DNA of 64,000 nucleotides. Source: Prosapia bicincta. Lineage: Eukaryota; Arthropoda; Insecta; Hemiptera; Cercopidae. The DNA lies in contig JBAIZL010000001.1 in assembly GCA_036971475.1 (NCBI GenBank), positions 95,945,350 through 96,009,349 on the forward strand, in the 5' to 3' direction. Positions 38,547-41,534 of the stretch are shown here, in pieces; within the stretch, counting starts at the first letter, position 1, and each line of letters starts with the position of its first letter. Under the pieces are notes generated by a model that saw only the letters and a list, made by a program, of their open reading frames with translations, did no database searches and was not told the DNA's origin. The position numbers were made by a program, and so were the translations under genes.

Positions 38547-38876
38547 TATATATATATTACCAATAGTTTTTATTATTACTTAAAGGCTTTTACTATAAGA
38601 CGTTTTAAAAATATGTTACAACATCCTTCATATAAACAAAATATAACTCTTTAAACTAGTATCAGAAGTTTCAATATTGATATTATTTTCTCAGCAATGT
38701 ATAAACAGTGTTTTACTGCAATAATGGTGCATGTTATACTCACACATAATGTACTAAACCCACTGTGTTAATGCTTGCAGGTTGCAGCTGCTCCTTTCCA
38801 AGATAGAATCTGCTTTGCAGTGGCTAAAGAATTGGAAAGCAAGTTTGGTGGTTGGGTTCAGCCTCCTAGTCTGTGA
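1417..38876 (+). CDS. FAAH2: Fatty-acid amide hydrolase 2-like, 10 coding exons
   Basis: Membrane-associated serine amidase of the amidase-signature family; relatives hydrolyse fatty-acid amides such as oleamide and anandamide. Coding exons: 1417-1587, 4818-5037, 5846-6063, 10744-10855, 14968-15125, 18523-18663, 23660-23761, 31246-31413, 36033-36215, 38781-38876. They total 1569 nt, 522 residues plus stop, close to human FAAH2 (532). Every junction has AG/GT borders and phases agree throughout. A hydrophobic N-terminal segment (about residues 7-30) suggests a membrane anchor. The catalytic Lys is K124 in PLSVKE, the cis-Ser is S199 in GGSSGGE and the nucleophile is S223 in DCAGSIR; spacings of 75 and 24 residues equal those of FAAH K142/S217/S241. 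MGPLVRYAEDL and the C-terminal GLPIGFQ-VAAPFQDR also fit FAAH2. The usual DIGGS is DCAGS here. Exon boundaries are my reconstruction; substrate is inferred from the family. Confidence 0.95.
1866..1967 (+). repeat. Foldback family G, decayed copy
   Basis: A degenerate version of the palindrome at 21699-21931. The plus arm has TGAG (1926-1929), core TTGACGA, a GGGA...TCTT stem, GAA at 1952-1954 and CTCA at 1964-1967. It lies in intron 1. Confidence 0.55.
2505..2650 (-). repeat. Foldback family C, single arm
   Basis: Reverse complement of the family C arm. On the minus strand it has a perfect 5 bp GAAAC/GTTTC hairpin, then GAA, the self-complementary ACACGT-type block and a C. The outer part (TGTAATCATCTTGATTTCAC) matches the ends of the copies at 30878 and 51508. 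Confidence 0.6.
3916..4179. mobile_element. hAT-like MITE
   Basis: It begins CAGGAGCGTAACCAG and ends CCTGGCTACACTACTG, the CAGxxGCGTAxCCAGG inverted ends common to many hAT MITEs. Imperfect 8 bp flanks ATTATCAT/ATTATTGT (6 of 8) suggest a target duplication. There is no coding sequence; it lies in intron 1. Confidence 0.6.
4430..4515 (+). repeat. Foldback family C, single plus arm
   Basis: GTTAGCTTCGTAAAAAG, an AT-rich hairpin, then GAAACACGTCAGCAAG matches family C arms elsewhere. It lies in intron 1 near exon 2. Confidence 0.6.
4818..5037 (+). CDS. FAAH2: FAAH2-like coding exon 2
   Basis: The acceptor is TATTTCAG at 4810-4817. It encodes residues 58-130 with RVDARLNAVVQDRYDDA and the catalytic lysine segment GVPLSVKE (K124). 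The donor is AAAG|GTAGAT, leaving one base (phase 1) that exon 3 completes. Open reading continues past the donor to 5234, but that part is AT-rich and unlike the family. Confidence 0.9.
5846..6063 (+). CDS. FAAH2: FAAH2-like coding exon 3
   Basis: The acceptor is TTTCTAG ending at 5845. It encodes residues 131-203 (split codon first), including AGAIPIAVTNVPELCLSTET, the Asn-Pro turn, and GGSSGGE with the cis-serine S199. The donor is GAG|GTAAAT. A (CA)n(TA)n microsatellite starts about 20 bp downstream in the intron. The reading frame is open upstream of the acceptor, but the translation there is not amidase-like. Confidence 0.93.
6084..6178. repeat. Compound (CA)n(TA)n microsatellite
   Basis: About 45 bp of CA repeats with one AAA break, then about 48 bp of TA, just inside intron 3 behind the exon 3 donor. 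Confidence 0.95.
6644..6895. repeat. Foldback family A, inverted pair (copy 1)
   Basis: Arms 6644-6734 and 6738-6831 are inverted copies (ACTACTTACTGATTTATTCA and its complement); a tail follows to about 6895. The plus arm 6738-6781 has stem I CAGCA/TGCTG, core TTGAATA, a GCACT/AGTGT hairpin, then TAA in place of GAA and ACGCGT-C. The minus arm has CTGACAA and GAA-ATGCGT. Confidence 0.75.
6979..7272. repeat. Foldback family B, inverted pair (copy 1)
   Basis: Palindrome whose arms each carry CTGATGA, a GATC...GATC-type hairpin, GAA and an AACRTT block. The motifs are at about 7086-7132 (minus) and 7160-7205 (plus); each keeps an ACA/TGT stem I. The spacer is CTTGACCCAACATCTCCAAG. Confidence 0.8.
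7351..7506 (-). repeat. Foldback family B, single arm (copy 2)
   Basis: Minus-oriented half element. The hammerhead-like motif at 7458-7503 has perfect stem I AGACA/TGTCT and core CTGATGA, but GAA is mutated to AAA. Confidence 0.75.
7570..10245 (-). pseudogene. Decayed BEL/Pao LTR-retrotransposon pol
   Basis: Minus-strand relic in intron 3. About 10200-10016 matches the start of BEL reverse transcriptase (YYLPYHAV, LRAVF). About 9900-9700 holds LKKLAE and HFPQAT of the later RT, with the YxDD region lost. About 9530-9060 has LFDP and GFCDPSE of the RT end and RNase H-like part. About 8720-8560 reads EVVKDFT and FIAAL of the integrase core, and 8400-7940 has ELNTLV, GDIV and a WMQ-type C-terminal region. 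Stops and frameshifts break every section, and an (AG)18 tract sits in the RT. A second copy of the integrase end is at 7570-7690 (VHVIHVRASKG against VHVIQVKTSKS at 7950-8010). No LTRs were recognised. Confidence 0.85.
9919..9954. repeat. (AG)18 microsatellite
   Basis: Thirty-six bases of uninterrupted AG inside the BEL/Pao relic. Confidence 0.95.
10744..10855 (+). CDS. FAAH2: FAAH2-like coding exon 4 (nucleophile serine)
   Basis: Short exon between TTTTTAG and CAG|GTAAAT. It encodes the heart of the amidase signature, GGSVIGIGSD then CAGSIRCP, with nucleophile S223, followed by GIFGHKPTS. It ends in phase 1. Confidence 0.93.
10856..12600. other. First part of intron 4, no recognisable gene
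   Basis: Contains a (TA)24 array at 11522-11569, a run of 12 G at 11970-11981, and otherwise unassigned sequence. A 67-codon minus frame at 11176-11379 shows no domain. Confidence 0.6.
12601..12648. repeat. (TA)n microsatellite beside foldback D1
   Basis: About 46 bp of TA with one TTTA break, immediately outside the left arm of the family D palindrome. Confidence 0.95.
12650..13001. repeat. Foldback family D, inverted pair bounded by (TA)n
   Basis: The arms share GAGTGATGAGGCGCC and its complement, and the pair is bracketed by (TA)n at 12601-12648 and 13002-13046. The plus motif 12893-12936 has a perfect 6 bp stem I AGTGAT/ATCACT, core TCGACAA, a GTCA/TGAC hairpin, GAA, palindromic AGGCGCCT and C. 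The minus motif is at 12760-12803, with a decayed stem I. Confidence 0.8.
13002..13046. repeat. (TA)n microsatellite
   Basis: About 44 bp of TA between foldback D1 and the Tigger relic, which appears to have inserted at its right edge. Confidence 0.95.
13045..14461 (+). pseudogene. Internally deleted Tigger/pogo element, copy 1
   Basis: The ends are TAGTAATACCTTGACTTATG and the complement of a related end, closing GTATTACTG. Plus-strand pieces match the TIGD1-type DDE domain: LTPNTTSSLQPMDLGVIKTF at 13500-13565, the FWK-like block YWKQFNVLD, and the acidic C-terminal region. The N-terminal CENP-B-type helix-turn-helix is missing and stops break the frame. It shares about 1.42 kb of layout with 36326-37751, so both come from the same deletion derivative. 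Confidence 0.85.
14468..14903. repeat. Foldback family E, long inverted pair (copy 1)
   Basis: The arms begin TTCTAGTAGAGCTTAAACC on the left and mirror TTGCCACTAGGTAAGTCTG on the right. Motifs at 14616-14654 (minus) and 14762-14805 (plus) have core TTGATAA, an A, a GATCA/TGATC hairpin and a GAAATATTTC-like block. The centre is a palindromic purine/pyrimidine tract (14656-14762). Confidence 0.75.
14968..15125 (+). CDS. FAAH2: FAAH2-like coding exon 5
   Basis: The acceptor is TGTTTTAG|AG. Only this AG keeps the frame; the AG two bases downstream shifts it. It encodes about residues 241-293, with the family motif MGPLVRYAEDLPLML and a Lys-rich end. The donor is AAG|GTTAGT. Confidence 0.92.
15148..15305. 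repeat. AT-rich inverted repeat in intron 5
   Basis: ACAATCAATAATTGATTTTC near 15172 is mirrored by ATTAATTATTGATTGTGAG near 15259; the arms are roughly 55 bp. There is no hammerhead-like core. Confidence 0.6.
16151..16460. repeat. Foldback family A, inverted pair (copy 2)
   Basis: The minus motif 16241-16284 has a perfect CAGCA/TGCTG stem I, core TTGAAAA, GAA and ATGCGT-C. The plus motif 16360-16403 has CAGCA, a degraded core, and GAA-ACGCGT-C. A 75 bp unique loop lies between the arms. Confidence 0.75.
17401..17861. mobile_element. Tigger/pogo-type MITE
   Basis: It has inverted ends CAGTAGAACCTCTCC and GAGAGGTTCTACTA with TA duplications at 17399-17400 and 17862-17863. It is 461 bp with no transposase, followed directly by a (TAA)n tract (about 17864-17910). 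It lies in intron 5. Confidence 0.7.
17964..18376. repeat. Foldback family A, copy 3 with long loop
   Basis: The left arm carries the minus motif 18023-18066 (CAGCA/TGCTG stem I, core TTGAATA, a hairpin, GAA, then AAGCAT-C). The right end repeats the CCTCAAGATGTACAA tail seen at 6848 and 16160. A unique loop of about 220 bp separates them. Confidence 0.7.
18523..18663 (+). CDS. FAAH2: FAAH2-like coding exon 6
   Basis: Flanked by CTTTTAG and AAG|GTAACA; 47 codons, phase 0. It encodes the LKVLYIEEF strand and an amphipathic helix (EIKERIQKACKHLKSIGCDV) that match the FAAH2 order after the RYAEDL segment. Confidence 0.9.
18792..19690 (-). pseudogene. mariner transposase relic
   Basis: Minus-strand mariner-family DD34D transposase in intron 6. 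The end at 18792 (CGAGGTGTGGCTAG after TA) is the terminal inverted repeat on the C-terminal side. Reading toward lower coordinates: helix-turn-helix region with IDKDSVRQILHES and KVCAKMVPK (about 19640-19550), ITCDES with the first catalytic Asp, then a frameshift near the A9 run at 19311-19320. Next come DVKGIVHIDW and EGQTVNQHYYISVLTTLRER, a second frameshift pair around 19130-19185 that puts the HQDNAPAH segment out of frame, and HPPYSPDLALCDFF with the third Asp. The protein ends GGEYIEGDN. The 5' side is lost in the inverted repeat at 19630-19856. Not functional. Confidence 0.9.
19630..19856. repeat. Inverted duplication of the mariner 5' part
   Basis: About 90 bp arms (ATTTATATAAG... 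side at 19632-19722, mirrored at 19760-19856) contain the same mariner N-terminal codons (ETIHI, LICASVTS) on both strands. The centre has GAGATTGGAG-type sequence. Confidence 0.75.
19925..20102 (+). repeat. Foldback family F, single arm ending in (TA)n
   Basis: The motif at 19932-19975 has core TTGACAA, an A, a GACCAC/GTGGTT hairpin, GAA, palindromic ATATAT and C. The tail AAGTCTGTCAGTCTCCTAG then CCAAAACTAACC leads into (TA)n at 20083-20102. Confidence 0.75.
20105..21165 (-). pseudogene. piggyBac-like transposase relic 2
   Basis: Minus-strand piggyBac-family fragments in intron 6. They run from an acidic or Ser/Thr-rich N-terminal part near 21100-20880, through DYFQLFFNESL (about 20760-20725, the conserved block before the DDE domain) and VMKAFIGVIMNM (about 20600), to LSWKDKHVLHMLS near 20175-20135, the usual TSWKD-like segment. 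Stops and frameshifts interrupt it, and the rest is cut off by the foldback F copy at 20102. No TTAA-flanked ends were found. Confidence 0.8.
21699..21931. repeat. Foldback family G, near-perfect palindrome
   Basis: Arms of about 110 bp, almost identical. Both strands carry stem I TGAG/CTCA, core TTGACRA, an A, a GGGA/TCCC hairpin, GAA, palindromic ACGGCCGT and C. The motifs are at 21758-21799 (minus) and 21830-21871 (plus). The outer arm is CACTTTTAAATGTTTTAAAC. Confidence 0.85.
21932..23659. other. Last part of intron 6, no recognisable gene
   Basis: Contains ACTAGTAGCTCACGCGAAGA at 21931-21950, the complement of which recurs at 24425-24441, and a related piece at about 22215-22245. Short open frames at 22654-23045 show no domain. 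Confidence 0.5.
23660..23761 (+). CDS. FAAH2: FAAH2-like coding exon 7
   Basis: Flanked by TTTTAAG and AAG|GTAATT; 34 codons, phase 0. It encodes FEEAFEIGASLMSS and a turn before the next exon. This is among the less conserved parts of the enzyme; the call rests on splice sites, phase and position. Confidence 0.85.
24400..24540. repeat. Foldback repeat, GATGTTGTTATTTGTTGACG type
   Basis: Arms GATGTTGGTATTTGTTGACG (about 24436) and CGTCAACAAATAACAACATC (about 24512), with GCATTTTCTCTTGA inside. Its left flank is shared, inverted, with 21931-21974. No clear hammerhead core. Confidence 0.65.
24564..24708 (+). repeat. Foldback family D, single arm (copy 2)
   Basis: The motif at 24564-24607 has stem I AGTGAT/ATCACA (5 of 6), core TCGACAA, a hairpin, GAA and AGGTGCCT-C. 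The tail (AAATCATTGCACTTAATGG and onward) is as in D1 and leads to (TA)n at 24711-24761. Confidence 0.75.
24711..24761. repeat. (TA)n microsatellite
   Basis: About 50 bp of pure TA between foldbacks D2 and H. Confidence 0.95.
24818..24905 (-). repeat. Foldback family H, truncated, beside (TA)n
   Basis: On the minus strand: core TCGTCAA, a T, a perfect GCTAGA/TCTAGC hairpin, GAA and ACGTT. A small CCCAACAACAGTTG palindrome follows at 24862-24899, then (TA)n at 24913-24965. Confidence 0.6.
24913..24965. repeat. (TA)n microsatellite
   Basis: About 52 bp of TA adjoining the Tigger N-terminal remnant. Confidence 0.95.
24984..25165 (+). pseudogene. Tigger/pogo CENP-B-type HTH remnant
   Basis: Plus-strand pieces LEGDESMLKWF, LSGAVN, KAEEFALSLQ (after a frameshift) and GFKERNKN follow the order of the CENP-B DNA-binding domain in TIGD4/6-type proteins. 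It appears to be the front half of the element whose catalytic part resumes near 26575. Confidence 0.6.
25166..26574. other. About 1.4 kb unidentified insert within the split Tigger
   Basis: Bounded by the two Tigger halves. It contains a direct repeat (25630-25706 and 26400-26476, both ending TTGAGTATAGACTGC) and a short minisatellite at about 26125-26275. A minus frame is open from about 26321 to 25684 (about 210 codons). It begins with imperfect GPPxTGNS-like repeats and ends His/Ser-rich (STHGQNVLNHLSGHSS). I do not recognise the family. Confidence 0.5.
26575..26940 (+). pseudogene. Tigger TIGD4/6-like catalytic fragment
   Basis: Plus strand: FKSVCNESASVSQEAESNW, then CTLDKMITFKGDCC, MTLLVAANMDGNEK and, after a frameshift, KSANPRCFKNIKSKP. 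This is the start of the DDE domain of a different Tigger lineage from the 1.42 kb copies. The first catalytic Asp region (usually NADETGLF) reads FIMEKQVCF and is lost. Confidence 0.75.
26941..27120 (-). pseudogene. Inverted second piece of the same Tigger lineage
   Basis: Minus strand: HVFKCSANKMIPFKDDHCSGG equals the FKCTLDKMITFKGDCC segment just read on the plus strand. The two pieces meet head to head at about 26941, so the locus holds an inverted rearrangement. Confidence 0.65.
27121..28390. other. Middle of intron 7, no recognisable feature
   Basis: AT-rich sequence without an open frame or repeat that I can assign. Confidence 0.5.
28395..29680 (-). pseudogene. Internally deleted piggyBac element with TTAA duplication
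   Basis: Complete ends: CCCTGAAAAGCTAATCTATC at 28395 and, inverted at 29680, CCCTGGAAAGTGAATCTATC, flanked by TTAA at 28391-28394 and 29681-29684. Minus-strand coding remains are an acidic N-terminal part with a Lys-rich signal (about 29330-29130), then directly KPLTVDMLDQMCH and RWPLCVFYGSLNIILVNAYV. The end is a Cys-rich domain (CGICPS, CCRCNKPIC, at about 28680-28540). The catalytic DDE core between them is gone. So this is a non-autonomous derivative that could only move with help from a full relative. Confidence 0.9.
30878..31106. repeat. Foldback family C, inverted pair (copy 4)
   Basis: The arms are mirrored about 31017, with TTACTTGCTG and CAGCAAGTAA. The plus arm (31018-31065) has GAA-ACGTGT-C. 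AGATCAG flanks at 30871-30877 and 31107-31113 look like a 7 bp target duplication. It lies just before exon 8. Confidence 0.7.
31246..31413 (+). CDS. FAAH2: FAAH2-like coding exon 8
   Basis: Flanked by TTTTTAG and ATT|GTAAGT; 56 codons, phase 0. It encodes AIEMLKSMFGWSQFSYSALL and a helix ending KEDHYKRLAENLQ, typical of arthropod FAAH2 relatives. Reading runs directly from exon 7 (DDPK) into YKPN, so no exon seems to be missing in the 7.5 kb intron between them. Confidence 0.9.
31502..33441 (+). pseudogene. hAT element skeleton with transposase C-terminal remnant
   Basis: The ends are CAAGGGCAGATCCAAGGGG and, inverted, CAGGGGCGGATCCAG, flanked by ATTTTTGT/GTTTTTGT-type sequence (7 of 8, probable 8 bp duplication). 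Plus-strand 32375-32741 encodes the end of a ZMYM1-like hAT transposase: FPPEKVIKELNIELERW, then after a frameshift NANAEQTFSCLRRLKSWL and SQDRLTGLALLHIH, the hATC dimerisation domain. The rest of the transposase is lost. (TA)n arrays (32848-32908, 33069-33091, 33364-33384) and foldback F2 have inserted inside. It lies in intron 8. Confidence 0.85.
33092..33384. repeat. Foldback family F, inverted pair nested in hAT
   Basis: The arms GACTGACAGACTTACCTTGG and its complement flank the minus motif 33175-33219 (core TTGACAA, ACCAC/GTGGT hairpin, GAA, ATATAT-C). The plus arm is truncated and starts within the hairpin at 33218. Both ends meet (TA)n. Confidence 0.8.
34280..34590 (-). pseudogene. mariner-type fragment, internally deleted
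   Basis: Minus strand: KFIEKVHKMDKDNHQ and REIAEAIEMTYDIL match the second helix-turn-helix of mariner transposases. After a gap, AKIHELGYKL matches the stretch before the third catalytic Asp. The catalytic middle is absent. It is a different lineage from the relic at 18792. Confidence 0.6.
34600..35524. other. Rest of intron 8 upstream of (TA)n, unassigned
   Basis: A minus frame at 34692-34916 (74 codons, KYERAAHRFSESQIE) has no domain I recognise. The remainder is AT-rich. Confidence 0.4.
35525..35591. repeat. (TA)33 microsatellite
   Basis: Pure TA tract of about 66 bp in intron 8. Confidence 0.95.
36033..36215 (+). CDS. FAAH2: FAAH2-like coding exon 9
   Basis: Flanked by GATTTTAG and CAG|GTAATT; 61 codons, phase 0. 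It encodes GIFILPTCPTAAHYHH, then LPSTNVPMGLNKQGLPIGFQ, the conserved C-terminal amidase core. Confidence 0.94.
36326..37751 (+). pseudogene. Internally deleted Tigger/pogo element, copy 2
   Basis: It has perfect terminal CAGTAATACCT inverted ends and TA duplications at 36324-36325 and 37752-37753; 1426 bp. Plus-strand pieces follow the TIGD1-type DDE domain: ATKGRLTVMFGTNTA, SENPRALQNISK, VTAFFEDWFDHHF, then DFWKQFNVLDALKIIEQFW and LNGLWKKVCRFFF, and the acidic EEVVGFARQLNLQVDNDD. The N-terminal DNA-binding half is absent, as in copy 1. Intron 9, same orientation as the host gene. Confidence 0.9.
38318..38543 (+). repeat. Foldback family E, single arm ending in (TA)n
   Basis: It starts inside the motif (GATCGAAATATTTCAATAG), continues through the tail seen in E1 (TTGCAGTTTTGGACTATTGC), and ends CTACTAGAACCAGCC followed by about 64 bp of TA (38479-38543). 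It sits close to exon 10. Confidence 0.7.
38781..38876 (+). CDS. FAAH2: FAAH2-like coding exon 10 (terminal)
   Basis: The acceptor is GCTTGCAG ending at 38780. It encodes VAAPFQDRICFAVAKELE, then FGGWVQPP and the stop TGA at 38874-38876. This matches the end of FAAH2, where the last residues also follow a GGW motif. Confidence 0.94.
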   Translation, partial: VAAAPFQDRICFAVAKELESKFGGWVQPPSL

Positions 38877-39310
38877 TTATCTAACTGGAAATTCTATTTA
38901 AATTATAGACATAATCAAATACAAAAATTGATTGAATGTTTTTATTTTATTCTATTGTTTACATTAATGTTATATTATGAAAGTTATTTTGTTTGTAAAG
39001 CCTCTAAATACTACTCTTTAAAAAAAAAAGTCTATAATTTGTTATTTATCATATGCATAGTAGTTGGTTTAAAATAAATTGTAATGTTCTAAAATTAATT
39101 TATTATCTGACCTTCAAGAAGAATAGTAGAATAGTAGATATCCATGTAAATTATTACCGATATGGTGTTCAAGCTCTACTTTTATGGTTTAATGGACCAA
39201 ACTCTAATTTCCAACTAGTAAAAGAATTTTTAATGTGCATTATAAACCACACAATAAACTATAATGTGCGTTATGTGGTAAACCAAACTGCAACTCTGGA
39301 TTTGGTTTAA
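38877..39310 (+). other. Probable 3'UTR of the FAAH2-like gene
   Basis: AT-rich sequence after the stop codon with candidate polyadenylation signals AATAAA at 39073-39078 and 39253-39258. Which is used cannot be decided. The 85-codon open frame at 39053-39310 has no recognisable domain. Confidence 0.45.
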
Positions 39311-41492
39311 TTCTCAAATTAACTTTGGAATCTTAAAAAGTAAAAAAATATATAATAGAATGTGTAAATCCCAAGTTTTTGATACCTCTACTATGCTAAA
39401 TGTTACAGTTTATCAGTAGCACAGTTAAAAAAACTATAAATAAGCCTGTTTGTGATGTAAGCATTATCCACTTCAAGAACAACACTGCCTTTTTCATAAA
39501 TTGTTTTTGTAGATTTTTCTAGAAAATATGTAAGATGTTTGTGTTTAAAAAATATGACACAAAATCCTAACAAATGTTTTTATAAAAAATGGCAGAATTT
39601 TTAACATTGAAACTTTATACAAACAGCTAACAGTCATCAGATATATTTTACACTTGTTTATTTCATTAATTTCCTGTTTTTGTGTGATATAAATAATACT
39701 GATTCTAAATTATTTTTTTTTAACCTTAAGTGTATGTTTATTTCAGAATGTAGAGTTCTTAGAGCATTAAGGAACATTGTCTAGGCAATTGAAAAGGATA
39801 TAAAAATATAAATTGTACAGTTAAGTTAAAAACAACTTGGCAATTTTGAGTCTCAACTATTTGCAGATATAGGCAAATGTGTAGTCACTTGACGTAATGT
39901 TACGCTCTACATTCATATTCTACATGCTAAAAGACAATCACATTACATAGTAACAAGTTCTTAGAACAAACATTTGGTAAACAAAAGAAATGTTTTGATT
40001 TAGAATTTATATTTTAACTAAAACTTAAATTTTATTGCAGGTAAACACAAACATACATAAAATGAAAATTAGTTTTAAAAATATGTTTTCAAACGATTGC
40101 AATGGTATAAACATTAACTAATATAATCAATGGTAACATAACAAAAAAATAATTTCAAATTTTCAATCTTACTTAACATTTTTTTAAATATTTTGGTAAA
40201 ATTTGTATTGTGTTAGCTAACAGATTAGTATCTTTAGTGCCTGAAAAAAAATATATTTTTATTTGCACAACTTTTATGTAAATTTAAAAGTATAGTATCA
40301 ATTGTAAAAAAGGTAATTGCATTGTCAGATTAAGCTGATGCCTCGTGTGATGGTCCTTGATACGAATTGGTTGTAACGGAAGTCCCCACTCATCAATGGA
40401 ATCGAATGGTCCATCTTACTACCACTTAAGCCTAATCATTCTTGTATTGTGTGTCATGCCACTGTAACAATAATACCCAATTTAATTTATTATTTCATAA
40501 GTACTTTCTCACACCCACCTTTTTCTCAAATAGATCTGGTGATGGTGAGTTTGTCAGAACACTTTAGTATTTTATTAGAATTATTTAATTAATTTAATAT
40601 TTTTGAAAACATGTATATCGTAAAAATTTCATATTATTATTAGTATTATCAATTCTTAAAATAAATGAAGTCCTTAAGATTTACTGCAACAAATACACAT
40701 ACACACACAATTATTACTTTTATTTCAAGAATTTCTTTAGATACATTTCAACAGGAAATGTTTATAGCATTGTGTTATAAATTTTAATCTGTATTGAATT
40801 TAATTTTTATAACAATACGCCTTAAATAAATTTTTTTACTTTTTAAATTTAACCTACAGGTACTTTACTTTGTGTTTTAAAAATATATTTTAATTGTTAA
40901 AAGTGATAAGATTTTAAGTTGTTAATATTTTATAGTGAATGTTCCTGTTTTGATCAAAATTAAAGAGTTATGAAGGCAGATATTAAGCGTTGCTACTTTT
41001 TTTACCAAATAAAGTGAAATTTACATCTTACAGAGCAACACTGATATTACAGACCTTGTAATGATCACTCTGCAACTAAAATTACTTCATTACAAAGATG
41101 TTTTTATAGATTTCATTAAAGGAAATTGGAAACAAACTTTGTCCTTAAATTGAATAAAGGGCATGCAATTAATTGGACCTTTGCTAATTAAAGGACTGCA
41201 TCATAGGATTTAGTTTCAGAAACTCACTGCACCTAGCTGAAACTAACAATTTATGTTAACTTTGAAAACATCCATTTCAAAAAGTGTTCTGTTACATTGA
41301 GAACAATCTTCTGTTAATCTAAATAACCATATTAATTTCCCTTTATATTACAGTTACGTATTACATGAAACACATTAATACTGTATTAAGTATGATTTTG
41401 ATTTGTGCTTCCAAAATTGTACTAAGTGAATAATTTGTAAGGCATGTGTGCCCCTATTAATAAGTGAAGTATTTTCTTTATCTCTTAATAAA

Positions 41493-41534
41493 GTGTGTGT
41501 GTGTGTGTGTGCGCGCACACGCGCGTGTGTGTGT
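41493..41534. repeat. 42 bp perfect alternating purine-pyrimidine tract
   Basis: (GT)n runs into GCGCGCACACGCGCGT and back into (GT)n without breaking the purine-pyrimidine alternation. Such tracts can adopt Z-DNA. Confidence 0.9.

Noticed and set aside
40320..40460. GC-richer island resembling a terminal exon on the minus strand
   Set aside because: Plausible acceptors give either early stops or a short peptide with no recognisable similarity.
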